A stretch of 64,000 bases of DNA from Tissierellia bacterium (GTDB taxonomy: Bacteria; Bacillota; Clostridia; Tissierellales; Peptoniphilaceae): the NCBI GenBank assembly GCA_030537815.1, contig JAUNVF010000001.1, positions 18,649 to 82,648 on the forward strand. Direction: 5' to 3'. Positions within the stretch are counted from its first letter, which is position 1. Each line of letters begins with the position of its first letter. A model generated the notes under the pieces. That model was not told the DNA's origin and ran no database searches. It saw nothing but the letters and a program-made list of their open reading frames with translations. Shown in pieces: positions 9,322 through 18,123 of this stretch. The translations under genes and the position numbers were made by a program.

Positions 9322-10854
9322 TCATAAAAAAAGATCTCCCGTAATTTTCTCGACTTCTTTATGGATAATTCCAGAATCAACCAATTCTATGACTTTTTCC
9401 ATATCTATATTCATTATTCTGTCCTTATCATAGAAATCGACTTTTTCTCTTACGATTTCATATACTATTTCACTGCCCTTGCCAAGTTTTTTCTTTCCCC
9501 TTAAATCTATTGCCTGACAAGCGCATAGTATTTCCAATGCGACGACTTTTGAAGCATTGTAGAGCATCTCTCTAGCCTGTCTCGCTGCAATCGTACCCAT
9601 CGAGACATGGTCTTCCTGATTTGCAGATGATGGTATCGAATCGACGCTTGCAGGATGAGCCAATACCTTATTTTCAGATACTAGTGCAGCTGCCGCATAT
9701 TGAACTATCATGAATCCCGAATTCAATCCGCCTCTTTCAATCAGAAATGCCGGTAATCCTCCGCTCAGTGCCGGATTTACCAATCTCTCCAGCCTTCTTT
9801 CAGAGATATTTGCGATTTCTGCAATACCTATCTTCATATAATCGAATACTTGAGCCAGAGGTTCTCCGTGAAAATTTCCACCCGATATGACTCTGTCCTC
9901 ATCGACTAAAATTATCGGATTATCTGTAACGGCATTCATTTCAAGTTCGATTTTCTCTTTAACATAGCTGAAATTGTCATGACATGCACCATGAACTTGC
10001 GGAGCACATCTAATCGAATAAGCATCTTGCACCCTTATCTCCGATTGTCTCGATGTCATCTTGCTGCCCTCTAGAATTTTTAAAACTGCAGCAGCAGATT
10101 TTATTTGACCTTCTTGTCTCCTGATGATATGAGTCATAGGTTCATAAGCATCCGTTATTCCATTTAATGCTTCCATCGTAAGTGCCAATGATATATTGGC
10201 AGTCTTGTATAAACTAATGGCATCATATAATGTATGTGCACCAACCGATGTCATGACCTGAGTCCCATTTATCAAAGCGAGACCCTCCTTAGAAGTGAGG
10301 TGGATGGGCTCTAAATTTGCAAGTTTTAGAGCTTTTGCACCGCTAATCCTCTCTCCCTTAAAGAAGGCTTCCCCTTCGCCCATCATGACTAGAACCATAT
10401 GAGCCAAGGGGGCCAAATCTCCACTGGATCCCAATGATCCTTTTTCAGGTATTACAGGATGTATGCCAAGGTTCAACATATCTATAAGTTGCTGAATTGT
10501 CGACATTCTGATTCCGGAATAACCTTTTGACAATGCATTGATTCTAAGAAGCATGACTCCCCTAACTATATCTTCAGGAAGAGGATCTCCAACTCCACAA
10601 GCATGACTGAATATCAAATTCTGCTGAAGTTCCACCGCATCGTCTTTTGAAATTATGACCTTGCTAAATTCTCCAAAGCCGGTAGTTATTCCGTATTCTA
10701 CTCTGTCCTCAGCAACATATCTATCGACGAGTTCTCTCGCTTTATCGACCTTAACTACAGCTTCCTCGGCTAGTTCAACTTCCGAATAATGTCTGGTGAT
10801 TTCTATAAAATCACTTAATGAAAGACTTTCTCCATCTAATTTGAACTTTGGCAT
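9322..10854 (-). CDS. hutH: Histidine ammonia-lyase, with a Ser-Ser-Gly MIO tripeptide
   Basis: 510-residue enzyme converting L-histidine to trans-urocanate and ammonia, the first step of histidine degradation. The family signature GSLGSSGDLAPLAHM spans residues 139-153. The electrophilic MIO cofactor normally forms from Ala-Ser-Gly at 142-144 of the Pseudomonas enzyme; here the tripeptide is Ser143-Ser144-Gly145 (codon TCC confirmed). The catalytic Tyr region YGITTGFGEF is at 54-63. Length is normal. It is the last gene of an operon, 13 bases after fchA, with a clear terminator. The SSG variant could still cyclise, and assignment to HAL rather than another MIO lyase rests on overall similarity and the hut neighbours. 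Confidence 0.95.
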   Translation of the reverse strand: MPKFKLDGESLSLSDFIEITRHYSEVELAEEAVVKVDKARELVDRYVAEDRVEYGITTGFGEFSKVIISKDDAVELQQNLIFSHACGVGDPLPEDIVRGVMLLRINALSKGYSGIRMSTIQQLIDMLNLGIHPVIPEKGSLGSSGDLAPLAHMVLVMMGEGEAFFKGERISGAKALKLANLEPIHLTSKEGLALINGTQVMTSVGAHTLYDAISLYKTANISLALTMEALNGITDAYEPMTHIIRRQEGQIKSAAAVLKILEGSKMTSRQSEIRVQDAYSIRCAPQVHGACHDNFSYVKEKIELEMNAVTDNPIILVDEDRVISGGNFHGEPLAQVFDYMKIGIAEIANISERRLERLVNPALSGGLPAFLIERGGLNSGFMIVQYAAAALVSENKVLAHPASVDSIPSSANQEDHVSMGTIAARQAREMLYNASKVVALEILCACQAIDLRGKKKLGKGSEIVYEIVREKVDFYDKDRIMNIDMEKVIELVDSGIIHKEVEKITGDLFL

Positions 10855-10867
10855 ATAAAGCTTCCTC

Positions 10868-11509
10868 CTACTTAAGTCTCTCGTAAATAACTTTTAGAAG
10901 AGCTTCTCTCTTTTCATACATCTTCTTGATTAATTCGTCCATTTCCTTATTAGTTTTTTCGATATAATCTTGATCTTTCATCGCTAATAAGTTTATCTTC
11001 ACATTGTAAACCGCTCCCTCAAGTCCTGAGCTAGCCATTAAGATACCGACTCCGATATCACTTACTGCACCCTTGGTTCCGTGATTTACAAAAACTTCCT
11101 GTAATTCTAAAACTTCCATACAAGCATCTGCACATCTCTTTGGAACTTCAAGAGCTATCTTATAACCATCTTGAACTGCAGCCATTCTCTTTTCTTTTTG
11201 CTCATCAGTGTCTTTTGGCATTGCAAAAGCTTCCATTACCTTGTCAAAAGCATTAGCGTCTTTGTCGACAATCTCCTCTAATTCTTTTTTCAAAGCTTCA
11301 AGCTTTTCAAAATTGGTCTTTAAAAGCTCCTGAGTTTCTTCAGGTAGTTCTCTATAAGACTTCTTAGTGAAAGTAAGATTTGCAACCATTCTTGCAAGAG
11401 CTGCTCCAATGGTTCCAACTAAAGCTGATACAGATCCACCACCAGGTACCGGCTCACTACTATCAACTACCTCAACAAATTCATGTACAGTTTTTTCAAT
11501 TAACATCAT
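10868..11509 (-). CDS. fchA: Formimidoyltetrahydrofolate cyclodeaminase / cyclohydrolase (FTCD C-terminal family)
   Basis: 213-residue stand-alone protein homologous to the cyclodeaminase half of mammalian FTCD. It converts 5-formimino-THF to 5,10-methenyl-THF and ammonia. The glycine-rich folate-site motif PVPGGGSVSALVG is near residues 21-33, followed by the all-helical body. AAGGAGGAG precedes ATGATG. It sits between hutI and hutH, so it handles the one-carbon unit released from histidine. The partner formiminotransferase is encoded separately at 24107-25030. Related proteins act as methenyl-THF cyclohydrolases, but the operon favours the formimino role. Confidence 0.88.
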   Translation of the reverse strand: MMLIEKTVHEFVEVVDSSEPVPGGGSVSALVGTIGAALARMVANLTFTKKSYRELPEETQELLKTNFEKLEALKKELEEIVDKDANAFDKVMEAFAMPKDTDEQKEKRMAAVQDGYKIALEVPKRCADACMEVLELQEVFVNHGTKGAVSDIGVGILMASSGLEGAVYNVKINLLAMKDQDYIEKTNKEMDELIKKMYEKREALLKVIYERLK

Positions 11510-11518
11510 ATCTCCTCC

Positions 11519-12778
11519 TTAATAATTTATATCAAAAGCCAGCTCTTTGTCGTAGACAATTTTTCCGGCTTTGATTACTTTTTCTACAAGATTTACTGCA
11601 ATCGTATAAGATAAATGCTTATATCCAGGTGCATCTATTATTATCAGATCACCGATCTTTCCCTCTTCAATACTTCCAATCGACTCGGCTTTGTCTATGG
11701 CGGCCGCTCCATTCAATGTAAGCGCAGTTATTGTTTCCTCTATGCTCATCTTCATATAAATCGTCGCCAATGCTATCATTAGCGATATTGAATTTGTATG
11801 GCAGCTACCCGGATTGAAGTCGCTTCCCAAAGCGACTGCCGCGCCCTCGTCTATCATATATCTCGCATTTGCATATGGCTCTTGTAAGCTAAATGCCGTC
11901 GATGGAAGAAGAGTCAGTACGGTGCCTGATTCGATCAATTCTTTGATTCCCTCATTAGAGGCTTTTAGAAGATGGTCGGCACTTGTAGCTTTCATCTCCG
12001 CCGCCAGTTCAGATCCGCCAAATTGAACGATTTCATCAGCATGCATCTTGAGTTTAAATCCATGCTCTCTTGCAGCCGTCAATAATTTTTTTGATTCTTC
12101 AATCGAAAATACGCCATCTTCTGTAAATATATCGCAGAATTCAGCCTTGCCTTCAGCTGTTTGAAGGCCTTCATCTATAATAAAATCTATATAATCTGTC
12201 GGTCTTCCTTCAAATTCCTTAGGTATATCATGAGCAGCCATATATGTCTTTACGATATCTACAGGATGATTTTTATCTAATTCCGTCATGATATCCAATT
12301 GCTTTAGTTCAGTCTCTATATCCAAGCCATATCCGGACTTTCCTTCGACTGTAGTTACGCCAAAACTAAGCATCGAATTCAATCTCTTGAATCCGGCCTC
12401 GTATAATTCGTCAAATGAAGCGGTCCTCGTAGCTTCAACAGTCGATTTTATTCCGCCACCCGCTTTCATTATCTCCATATATGTCGCGCCCATTAGTCTC
12501 ATATTAAATTCATCATCTCTATATCCGCCAAAGATAAAATGCGTATGTGAATCGACAAATCCGGGCAATACTGTTTTACCCGATGCATCAATTATCTCAT
12601 ATCCATCGTATTGCGAAAAATCCAAGTTCTCGCATTTATCTATCTTTTTTATTATCCCATCATCAATTATGATGGCGGCATCTTCAATGACTTTAATTTC
12701 TGACATCTCATGACCGCATCTCTTAGCATTTCCAATCGGAGATGCTATCTGATTTGCATTTTTAATTATAATTCCCAT
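11519..12778 (-). CDS. hutI: Imidazolonepropionase
   Basis: 419-residue amidohydrolase-superfamily enzyme that opens 4-imidazolone-5-propionate to N-formimino-L-glutamate. The metal motif HTH is at residues 78-80 (DSHTHFIFGG), then HADEIVQFGG carrying a further His, and the Asp-containing ALGSDFNPGS near the C-terminal third; all are as in characterised HutI. The start is the ATG at 12778 with AAGGAG 6 bases upstream; a longer frame from 12814 lacks a ribosome site and adds residues foreign to the family. First gene of hutI-fchA-hutH. Urocanase (hutU), which makes its substrate, is not in this window. Confidence 0.95.
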   Translation of the reverse strand: MGIIIKNANQIASPIGNAKRCGHEMSEIKVIEDAAIIIDDGIIKKIDKCENLDFSQYDGYEIIDASGKTVLPGFVDSHTHFIFGGYRDDEFNMRLMGATYMEIMKAGGGIKSTVEATRTASFDELYEAGFKRLNSMLSFGVTTVEGKSGYGLDIETELKQLDIMTELDKNHPVDIVKTYMAAHDIPKEFEGRPTDYIDFIIDEGLQTAEGKAEFCDIFTEDGVFSIEESKKLLTAAREHGFKLKMHADEIVQFGGSELAAEMKATSADHLLKASNEGIKELIESGTVLTLLPSTAFSLQEPYANARYMIDEGAAVALGSDFNPGSCHTNSISLMIALATIYMKMSIEETITALTLNGAAAIDKAESIGSIEEGKIGDLIIIDAPGYKHLSYTIAVNLVEKVIKAGKIVYDKELAFDINY

Positions 12779-12860
12779 TTGAACTCCTTGCGCTTTGCAG
12801 AGCAGCCTTAGCAATGACTAATCTATAAATACTCAAAGATAAAATAATTATCATTTGATA

Positions 12861-13460
12861 TCATATCTCACGTCTGTCTTCCAAGGCCTTGAAAAGTGTC
12901 TGGGTATCGAAGTACTCAATACTTCCTCCAACCGGTATACCGCTTGCAATCCTCGTGATTTTAGCATTCTTATTTTTCAAGAGTTCTCCAATAAAAAGCG
13001 TAGTCATCTCCCCTTCTACAGTTGGGCTTATCGCCAATATGACTTCTTCTATATCCTGATTCTCGACCCTCTCTATTAAAGAGTCGAGATTTATTTCATC
13101 AGCTGAAATATCATTTATAGGGGAAATCAATCCATCTAAAACATGGTATAGCCCTCTGTACTCTCTAGACTTTTCTATAGCGATAAGATTGGGAGTATCT
13201 TCAACTACGCAAATTAAAGATTTATTTCTCGAATTATCTGAGCAGATATTGCATATCTCGTGTTCTGTAAGATTGCCACATATATTGCAATGCTTTATCT
13301 TAGTCTTGATATCGAGCAATGCCTGCCTAAGCTCTTCCACTTCGCTCTTATCTGTAGAAACTAATTTTAAAGCCAATCTCTCGGCTGATTTTCTCCCTAT
13401 CGAAGGCAATTTCGAGAGCTTAGCTATAAGTCTTTCTATCGGTTCAGGATATAAATTCAT
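12861..13460 (-). CDS. recR: Recombination mediator RecR
   Basis: 199-residue protein of RecFOR-type recombinational repair. The N-terminal helix-hairpin-helix (LSKLPSIGRKSAERLA) lies at about 15-30, a four-Cys zinc finger at Cys58, Cys61, Cys70 and Cys73, and a Toprim domain from about 80 (ICVVEDTPNL). Length is typical. Third gene of the conserved dnaX-ybaB-recR operon, 10 bases after ybaB. No terminator is obvious before hutI, so some read-through into the hut operon is possible. Confidence 0.97.
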   Translation of the reverse strand: MNLYPEPIERLIAKLSKLPSIGRKSAERLALKLVSTDKSEVEELRQALLDIKTKIKHCNICGNLTEHEICNICSDNSRNKSLICVVEDTPNLIAIEKSREYRGLYHVLDGLISPINDISADEINLDSLIERVENQDIEEVILAISPTVEGEMTTLFIGELLKNKNAKITRIASGIPVGGSIEYFDTQTLFKALEDRREI

Positions 13461-13470
13461 TAATTAATCC

Positions 13471-13809
13471 CTAAAATCCCGGGATATTTAATCCACCGGT
13501 AAGTTTACCCATTTCTTTTTCAGAGATTTGATCGATTTCTTTCATCGCTTCATTGACAGCCGCAACGACCATGTCCTCAACCATCTCTACATCTTCGGGA
13601 TCCATCACTTCAGGATTGATCTTGATACTCAATAGCTCCTTTTTACCATTTACAGTAGCCTCGACCATTCCTCCGCCTGAAGATGCACTGATCTCTTTCT
13701 CCTCTAATTTCTTTTGAGTTTCCTCGAGCTGTCTCTGCATCTTCTGCATCTGTTTCATCATATTTCCCATATTTCCTCCACCACGTGGGAATCCTCCTCT
13801 AGCCATCAT
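13471..13809 (-). CDS. ybaB: YbaB/EbfC family nucleoid-associated protein
   Basis: 112-residue small DNA-binding protein. The N-terminal Gly/Met-rich stretch is followed by a coiled-coil helix (MMKQMQKMQRQLEETQKKLE) and the conserved core VEATVNGKKELLSIKINPEV, then a C-terminal amphipathic helix, as in the dimeric tweezer-like EbfC fold. GGAGGAT precedes ATGATG. Lies between dnaX (9-base gap) and recR, the standard bacterial order. Confidence 0.96.
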   Translation of the reverse strand: MMARGGFPRGGGNMGNMMKQMQKMQRQLEETQKKLEEKEISASSGGGMVEATVNGKKELLSIKINPEVMDPEDVEMVEDMVVAAVNEAMKEIDQISEKEMGKLTGGLNIPGF

Positions 13810-13817
13810 ATCCTCCT

Positions 13818-15518
13818 CTAAATTTTTTCTATATTTTCTTTTCCAAATAATTTTGTAACCATTTCCAATATTTCATCATTATTCTTATCTTTAGATATGG
13901 ATTTCTCTATTGAAATTTCAAAATCCGTTTTAAAATACTGATTTATGCTATTTTTTAATTCTTCTTTATGATCTATCGCCTTTTTAAATATTATTCCCTG
14001 ATCTTCCGGCATCATTAAAATTAATACTCCGTCTTTTATCTCTACCGGATTGATTTTATCGAGCCATAATATCCAATAATTATTTTCCGCTACTGCGGCC
14101 TTTTTATATAATTCCCATGATTCAGTTATTATATCGAGTATCGAGCTCTCCTTTTCGCTCATATGATCAGTCTCAAAATCTCGATCTTTAGCATCTTCAT
14201 CAGCGGCTTTATCTTTAATATTATATTTAATATCAATATTTAATATATCTTTTTTATCTTTTATAGCTTCTTCTTCAATTTTATCTACAGGAATATGCTT
14301 TTTATCATTGCCATATGATATATGAGAACTGCTTATATCAGAAATCCTCTTACTTATAACCCTTTGAGTAATCTCTCCCGATTTTTCCATCTCTTGAATC
14401 TTTTTTTCAAGAGATTCTATTCTTGATAGTAGATTCTTTCTGTCTACTTGTTCTATAAGCTTGACGACAGTAATTTGTGATACTATCTTAGGCAGGTCGC
14501 TCTTTCTCAGATTCGATATCGAATCCATTATTATCTCGATAGAGTCGACAACCTCATTTAATGAAATCTCCTTTGATTGATTCTCCAGCTTTTGTATATC
14601 GACATCAGCATCATTTCGCAATATACTCCTAGTCTTGATAAATAATAAATCTCTATAATGATCTATCAGAGATGTCATAAACTCGCCTGAATCTATTCCC
14701 GTATCGAATATCTCTTCTAATTTCAGAATGGCTTCGCCTGACTTTCTCCCTATTATTAGATTTACTAATTCGTATATTTCGTCTGACCTGACAGCCCCTA
14801 TAATTGACGATACGGCATCAGCCGTTATCATATCACCGGAGCTTGCTATCACCTGATCCAATATGCTTTGGGCATCTCTCATAGCTCCGTCAGCGGCTCT
14901 CGATATCATATCGACAGCTTCGCCCTCAATCTCTATTCCCATATCAGTCGTTATATATTTTATATTCTCGGCGATGCCATCTCTATCTATTCTACTAAAA
15001 TCAAATCTCTGACATCTCGATAATATGGTTTGAGGGATTTTTTCCAATTCTGTCGTAGCTAGGATAAATATCAAATGCTCCGGCGGTTCTTCCATTATCT
15101 TCAATAATGCATTAAAACCTTCATTCGTTATCATATGCGCCTCATCGATTATATAAACCTTGTATTTTAAAAATGTAGGCGGATATATGACCTTGTCACG
15201 CAAATCTCTTATATCGTCGATTCGCCTATTCGATGCAGCGTCCATCTCGACAACATCCATATTGGTATCAGATAAAATCGATTGGCAATTGTCACATTTA
15301 TTGCAGGGATTTCCGTTTTTTGGGCTCAAGCAATTGACAGCTCTCGAAAGAATTTTCGCACAGCTCGTCTTACCGGTACCCCTCGTTCCGGAAAATAAAT
15401 AAGCATGACCTATCTGATTATTTATTATTTGATTTTTTAATACATTTATAATTTCTGCCTGTCCGATTATATTGTCAAATACCTTAGGTCTATACTTCCT
15501 ATATATAGCTTGATACAA
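13818..15518 (-). CDS. dnaX: DNA polymerase III subunit gamma/tau
   Basis: 566-residue clamp-loader ATPase. Walker A GTRGTGKTS is at residues 44-52, the zinc-binding cysteines lie in the stretch NCLSPKNGNPCNKCDNC (about 63-79), DExH-type Walker B IIDEAHM follows near 120, and the sensor region FILATTELEKIPQTILSRCQRF is intact. The C-terminal third (about 365-566) is the charged tau-specific part. The start codon is TTG at 15518, supported by the upstream AGAGGGGG and by the conserved opening MYQAIYRKYRP; no ATG is near. First gene of dnaX-ybaB-recR. Confidence 0.96.
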   Translation of the reverse strand: MYQAIYRKYRPKVFDNIIGQAEIINVLKNQIINNQIGHAYLFSGTRGTGKTSCAKILSRAVNCLSPKNGNPCNKCDNCQSILSDTNMDVVEMDAASNRRIDDIRDLRDKVIYPPTFLKYKVYIIDEAHMITNEGFNALLKIMEEPPEHLIFILATTELEKIPQTILSRCQRFDFSRIDRDGIAENIKYITTDMGIEIEGEAVDMISRAADGAMRDAQSILDQVIASSGDMITADAVSSIIGAVRSDEIYELVNLIIGRKSGEAILKLEEIFDTGIDSGEFMTSLIDHYRDLLFIKTRSILRNDADVDIQKLENQSKEISLNEVVDSIEIIMDSISNLRKSDLPKIVSQITVVKLIEQVDRKNLLSRIESLEKKIQEMEKSGEITQRVISKRISDISSSHISYGNDKKHIPVDKIEEEAIKDKKDILNIDIKYNIKDKAADEDAKDRDFETDHMSEKESSILDIITESWELYKKAAVAENNYWILWLDKINPVEIKDGVLILMMPEDQGIIFKKAIDHKEELKNSINQYFKTDFEISIEKSISKDKNNDEILEMVTKLFGKENIEKI

Positions 15519-15543
15519 AACTTAAACCCCCTCTTCCAGAACA

Positions 15544-15572
15544 ATTATACCATATTTGTCAATAAAATTGAA
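15544..15572 (-). promoter_or_regulatory. Promoter of dnaX-ybaB-recR
   Basis: TTCAAT (15572-15567), 17-base spacer, TATAAT (15549-15544), about 26 bases before the TTG start of dnaX. The -35 box is poor; an overlapping TTGACA sits too close to the -10 to serve. Confidence 0.5.
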
Positions 15573-15782
15573 CAACAGCAAATTAGCATGGTAGAGCAAT
15601 CTGCATCGCCTTATATTAAAATTTATTTATAATAAGAACTCATCATTTAAAGCTTAAAATCGCAATAAAAATACTTAAATATTTTCATAGATTTAAATTA
15701 AAGCGAGAATTGAAAGATTTTTTTAATTCGAATAATTATGTAGAATATATTATCTTAAAGATATGATTAAGAAATATCAGAC

Positions 15783-15811
15783 TTGACACTTGGCATGCTA
15801 TGGAATATAAT
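15783..15811 (+). promoter_or_regulatory. Consensus sigma-A promoter of tRNA-Ser and SRP RNA
   Basis: TTGACA at 15783-15788, exactly 17 bases, TATAAT at 15806-15811. Both hexamers are perfect. The tRNA begins 20 bases after the -10 box. Confidence 0.9.
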
Positions 15812-15830
15812 AATAATTCGTAAACTATAT

Positions 15831-15921
15831 GGAGAGTTGGCCGAGTGGTCGAAGGCGCACGACTGGAAATCGTGTAAACGTTAATAGCGTTTCGAGGGTT
15901 CAAATCCCTTGCTCTCCGCCA
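15831..15921 (+). tRNA. tRNA-Ser (anticodon GGA)
   Basis: 91 nucleotides including encoded CCA. Acceptor GGAGAG pairs with CTCTCC; the anticodon stem ACGA/TCGT carries loop CTGGAAA with anticodon GGA; a long variable arm typical of tRNA-Ser is present; the T arm AGGG-TTCAAAT-CCCT is regular. It reads UCC and UCU, and UCC is also the specifier codon of the serS T-box at 41971-42152. Confidence 0.97.
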
Positions 15922-16189
15922 TCCGTACTAGATGGGGAACTAGCGGTGCCCTGTAACCTGCAATCCGCTATAGCAGGATTGATGCTCGGTCTAGACATTT
16001 AAGCGTATTGGTCTGACCTTGATAAGTGGTGTTGACGAATGGGTCTTGCGCAACAGAAATCTATGAACCTCGTCAGGTCCGGGAGGAAGCAGCGATAAGT
16101 AGACAATTCTGTGTGCCGCAAGGTCGCCTATTCCGAGCTAACTGTCAAGGTAACGCATTGCTCTTAATTGGCAAAACCGGGCGTACGGT
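15922..16189 (+). ncRNA. ffs: Signal recognition particle RNA, large Firmicute type with Alu domain
   Basis: About 268 nucleotides. Diagnostic blocks match Bacillus scRNA: GCGGTGCCCTGTAACCTGCA and ATCCGCTATAGCAGG in the Alu part, GTGGTGTTGACG, the universally conserved Ffh-binding segment GTCAGGTCCGGGAGGAAGCA at about 16073-16092, TGTGCCGCAAGGTCGCCT and GAGCTAACTGTCAAGGTAAC. The ends pair (CCGTAC at 15923-15928 with GTACGG at 16183-16188). It starts one base after the CCA of tRNA-Ser, so tRNA 3' processing probably creates its 5' end. Confidence 0.95.
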
Positions 16190-16193
16190 ACAT

Positions 16194-16239
16194 AAAGGTC
16201 ATGATTCGATATCGAATTATGACCTTATTTTTTATTTTT
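16194..16239 (+). terminator. Terminator of the tRNA-Ser/SRP RNA transcript
   Basis: AAGGTCATGATTCGA pairs with TCGAATTATGACCTT (one G-T type mismatch) around a two-base loop, followed by ATTTTTTATTTTT. Confidence 0.93.
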
Positions 16240-16703
16240 AACCATGAAATCTTAATATGATATGGATAAACCAGGGAGATTCATTTCAATAAGAATGGAG
16301 TTTTATGAGAATTTCAGATAATTTAGATTATAGAAATGAAAATCAAATTGCATTGGACGATAATCAAAGAGGCTTTCATGGCATAGTATTTATATCGATT
16401 CGAAAGAAAATATTTTAGAGATAAATTTAAAATCCATTTAATTTCAATAAGAGTTCAATTAAAAAACTAATATCTAGATAATATTTATCCGGATGATTTC
16501 AATCTAGCTAGAAAAATACGAATTTATAAGAAGTCAGATGCAATTAATATTTCCGATAATAATAGAATTCCATATCAATTCCCATTTTAAAATGAATTAT
16601 CGAGAAATTATATTACAGAAAATCGAATCTGAAATCCGCAATTTTTAAGAGCTGTCGCTAGATGACCAAAAGTCATTTTACAACAGCTCTTTTATTAGCA
16701 ATT
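16240..16703. other. Intergenic stretch without a supported gene
   Basis: AT-rich DNA between the SRP RNA terminator and the hydratase operon. An inverted repeat AAGAGCTGT/ACAGCTCTT with an inner ATGAC/GTCAT hairpin lies at 16647-16691, 13 bases after the last stop codon of the operon. In the minus direction it is followed by A-rich rather than T-rich sequence, so it is a poor classical terminator but may protect the mRNA end. Nothing else stands out except a 37-codon frame that I rejected. Confidence 0.6.
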
Positions 16704-17258
16704 TTATTTTAAAGAATTTAAATAAGCTTCTCGACCTATATCGTAAAGATTTACTCCCTTTGAATCTATAGTGACGGTGACTGGAAAATCTTCCACATAT
16801 AATTTTCTTACGGCTTCTGCACCGAGATCTTCATAGCAGATTATCTCCGCAGATTTAATCTTGCTCCTTATCAAGGCTGCAGCTCCACCTATAGCCGTAA
16901 AGTAAACTGCTCCATGTTCTACTATCTTAGCAATTACTTCATCATCTCTCTTACCCTTGCCTATCATACCCATAAGTCCGACATCTAATAACTGCGGAGT
17001 ATAAGCATCCATCCTATAACTCGTCGTCGGCCCGGCAGAACCTATAGGCTCCCCCTCCGGTGCAGGCGTTGGGCCGACATAGTATATTACCTGACCCCTA
17101 ATATCAAATGGAAGTTCTTCACCTCTTTCGAGAAGTTCAACCAATCTCTTATGAGCCGCATCTCTTGCAGTATATATATATCCCGTTATACTTACTATAT
17201 CTCCCGATTTTAAATCCTGTAAATCCTCTCTGGAAAATGGAGTTTTTAATTTAATCAT
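16704..17258 (-). CDS. Class I fumarase-type hydratase, beta subunit (probable mesaconase)
   Basis: 184-residue C-terminal subunit of a two-subunit [4Fe-4S] hydro-lyase. Conserved features include GDIVSITGYIYTARDAAHKR near 19-38, GPTPAPEGEPIGSAGPTTSYRMD near 69-91, GMIGKG and the C-terminal KGVNLYDIGREAYL. It overlaps the alpha gene by 8 bases and closes an operon with methylaspartate ammonia-lyase and glutamate mutase. In that pathway the required hydratase converts mesaconate to (S)-citramalate, so mesaconase is the more likely biological role, although class I enzymes often also hydrate fumarate. Confidence 0.88.
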   Translation of the reverse strand: MIKLKTPFSREDLQDLKSGDIVSITGYIYTARDAAHKRLVELLERGEELPFDIRGQVIYYVGPTPAPEGEPIGSAGPTTSYRMDAYTPQLLDVGLMGMIGKGKRDDEVIAKIVEHGAVYFTAIGGAAALIRSKIKSAEIICYEDLGAEAVRKLYVEDFPVTVTIDSKGVNLYDIGREAYLNSLK

Positions 17259-18111
17259 CTTCGCCTCCTATTTCCACTTCTTTATGTCTCGTCGCATGGC
17301 AATTGATATTCACTGCTACCGGAAGACCAGCGATATGAGTCGGATATGGTTCGACCATTACTTTTAATGCCGTACTTCTCCCTCCATATCCTTGAGGTCC
17401 TATGCCGGTATTATTGATCATCTCCAAAAGTTCTTCCTCGAGTTTTCTGTATTCGGGATTTGAATTTACAGAATCCATATCTCGCATCAAAGCTTTTTTC
17501 GCAAGAATCGTAACCTTATCCATGGTTCCGCCGACGCCAACCCCGACTACAATCGGAGGACAAGGATTCGGTCCAGCTAATTCGACAGTCTCAAGGACAA
17601 ATTCCTTCACTCCCTGAACACCATCTGATGGCTTCAGCATTTTAAGCCTCGACATATTTTCTGATCCAAAGCCCTTTGCAGCGACCATTATCTTGAGTTT
17701 ATCTCCAGGCACTATATCATAATGTATTACTGCGGGCGTATTATCTTTTGTATTTACCCTGTCAAATAGCGGATCTCTTACTACTGATTTTCTTAATAGT
17801 CCATCGGTATATCCCTGTCTTATCCCCTCATTGATTGCAGAACTGATATCTCCGTCAACTATCTGAACCTCTTGACCGATATCTACAAATGCAACCACCA
17901 TTCCCGTATCCTGGCACATGGGAATCTCTTTTACTTTGGCTATTTCAGCATTTTCGATTATCTGATCCAAAGTCGACCTTGCTAATTCCCAATCCTCTTG
18001 ATTTCTCATATCTTCCAGCCTTTTTCTGACATCCTCAGGGAGAAAATGGCTCGCTTCGATTACTAATCTTCTAACTTCTTGAGTTATTCGCTTTGCACTG
18101 ATTCGTCTCAT
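17251..18111 (-). CDS. Class I fumarase-type hydratase, alpha subunit (probable mesaconase)
   Basis: 286-residue iron-sulfur subunit. Candidate cluster cysteines are Cys66 (PMCQDTG), the Cys in GPNPCPP and the Cys in NINCHATRH near the C terminus. The block GVGVGGTMDKV and GIGPQGYGGRSTALKV are family hallmarks. It follows methylaspartate ammonia-lyase after 12 bases. As for the beta subunit, position in the glutamate mutase operon points to mesaconate hydration during glutamate fermentation rather than a citric-acid-cycle role. Confidence 0.9.
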   Translation of the reverse strand: MRRISAKRITQEVRRLVIEASHFLPEDVRKRLEDMRNQEDWELARSTLDQIIENAEIAKVKEIPMCQDTGMVVAFVDIGQEVQIVDGDISSAINEGIRQGYTDGLLRKSVVRDPLFDRVNTKDNTPAVIHYDIVPGDKLKIMVAAKGFGSENMSRLKMLKPSDGVQGVKEFVLETVELAGPNPCPPIVVGVGVGGTMDKVTILAKKALMRDMDSVNSNPEYRKLEEELLEMINNTGIGPQGYGGRSTALKVMVEPYPTHIAGLPVAVNINCHATRHKEVEIGGEDD

Positions 18112-18123
18112 CTATATCACTTC

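Noticed and set aside
16026..16241. 71-codon plus-strand frame
   Set aside because: It lies inside the SRP RNA and its terminator; the conserved bases are explained by the RNA.
16305..16418. 37-codon frame beginning MRISDNLDYRNEN after TGGAG
   Set aside because: Ribosome-site spacing is only 4 bases, there is no recognisable similarity, and such lengths arise by chance in AT-rich DNA. Conservation would be needed.
16647..16691. Inverted repeat after the mesaconase operon as a Rho-independent terminator
   Set aside because: In the transcribed direction the stem is followed by AAAAATT, not a T-tract.
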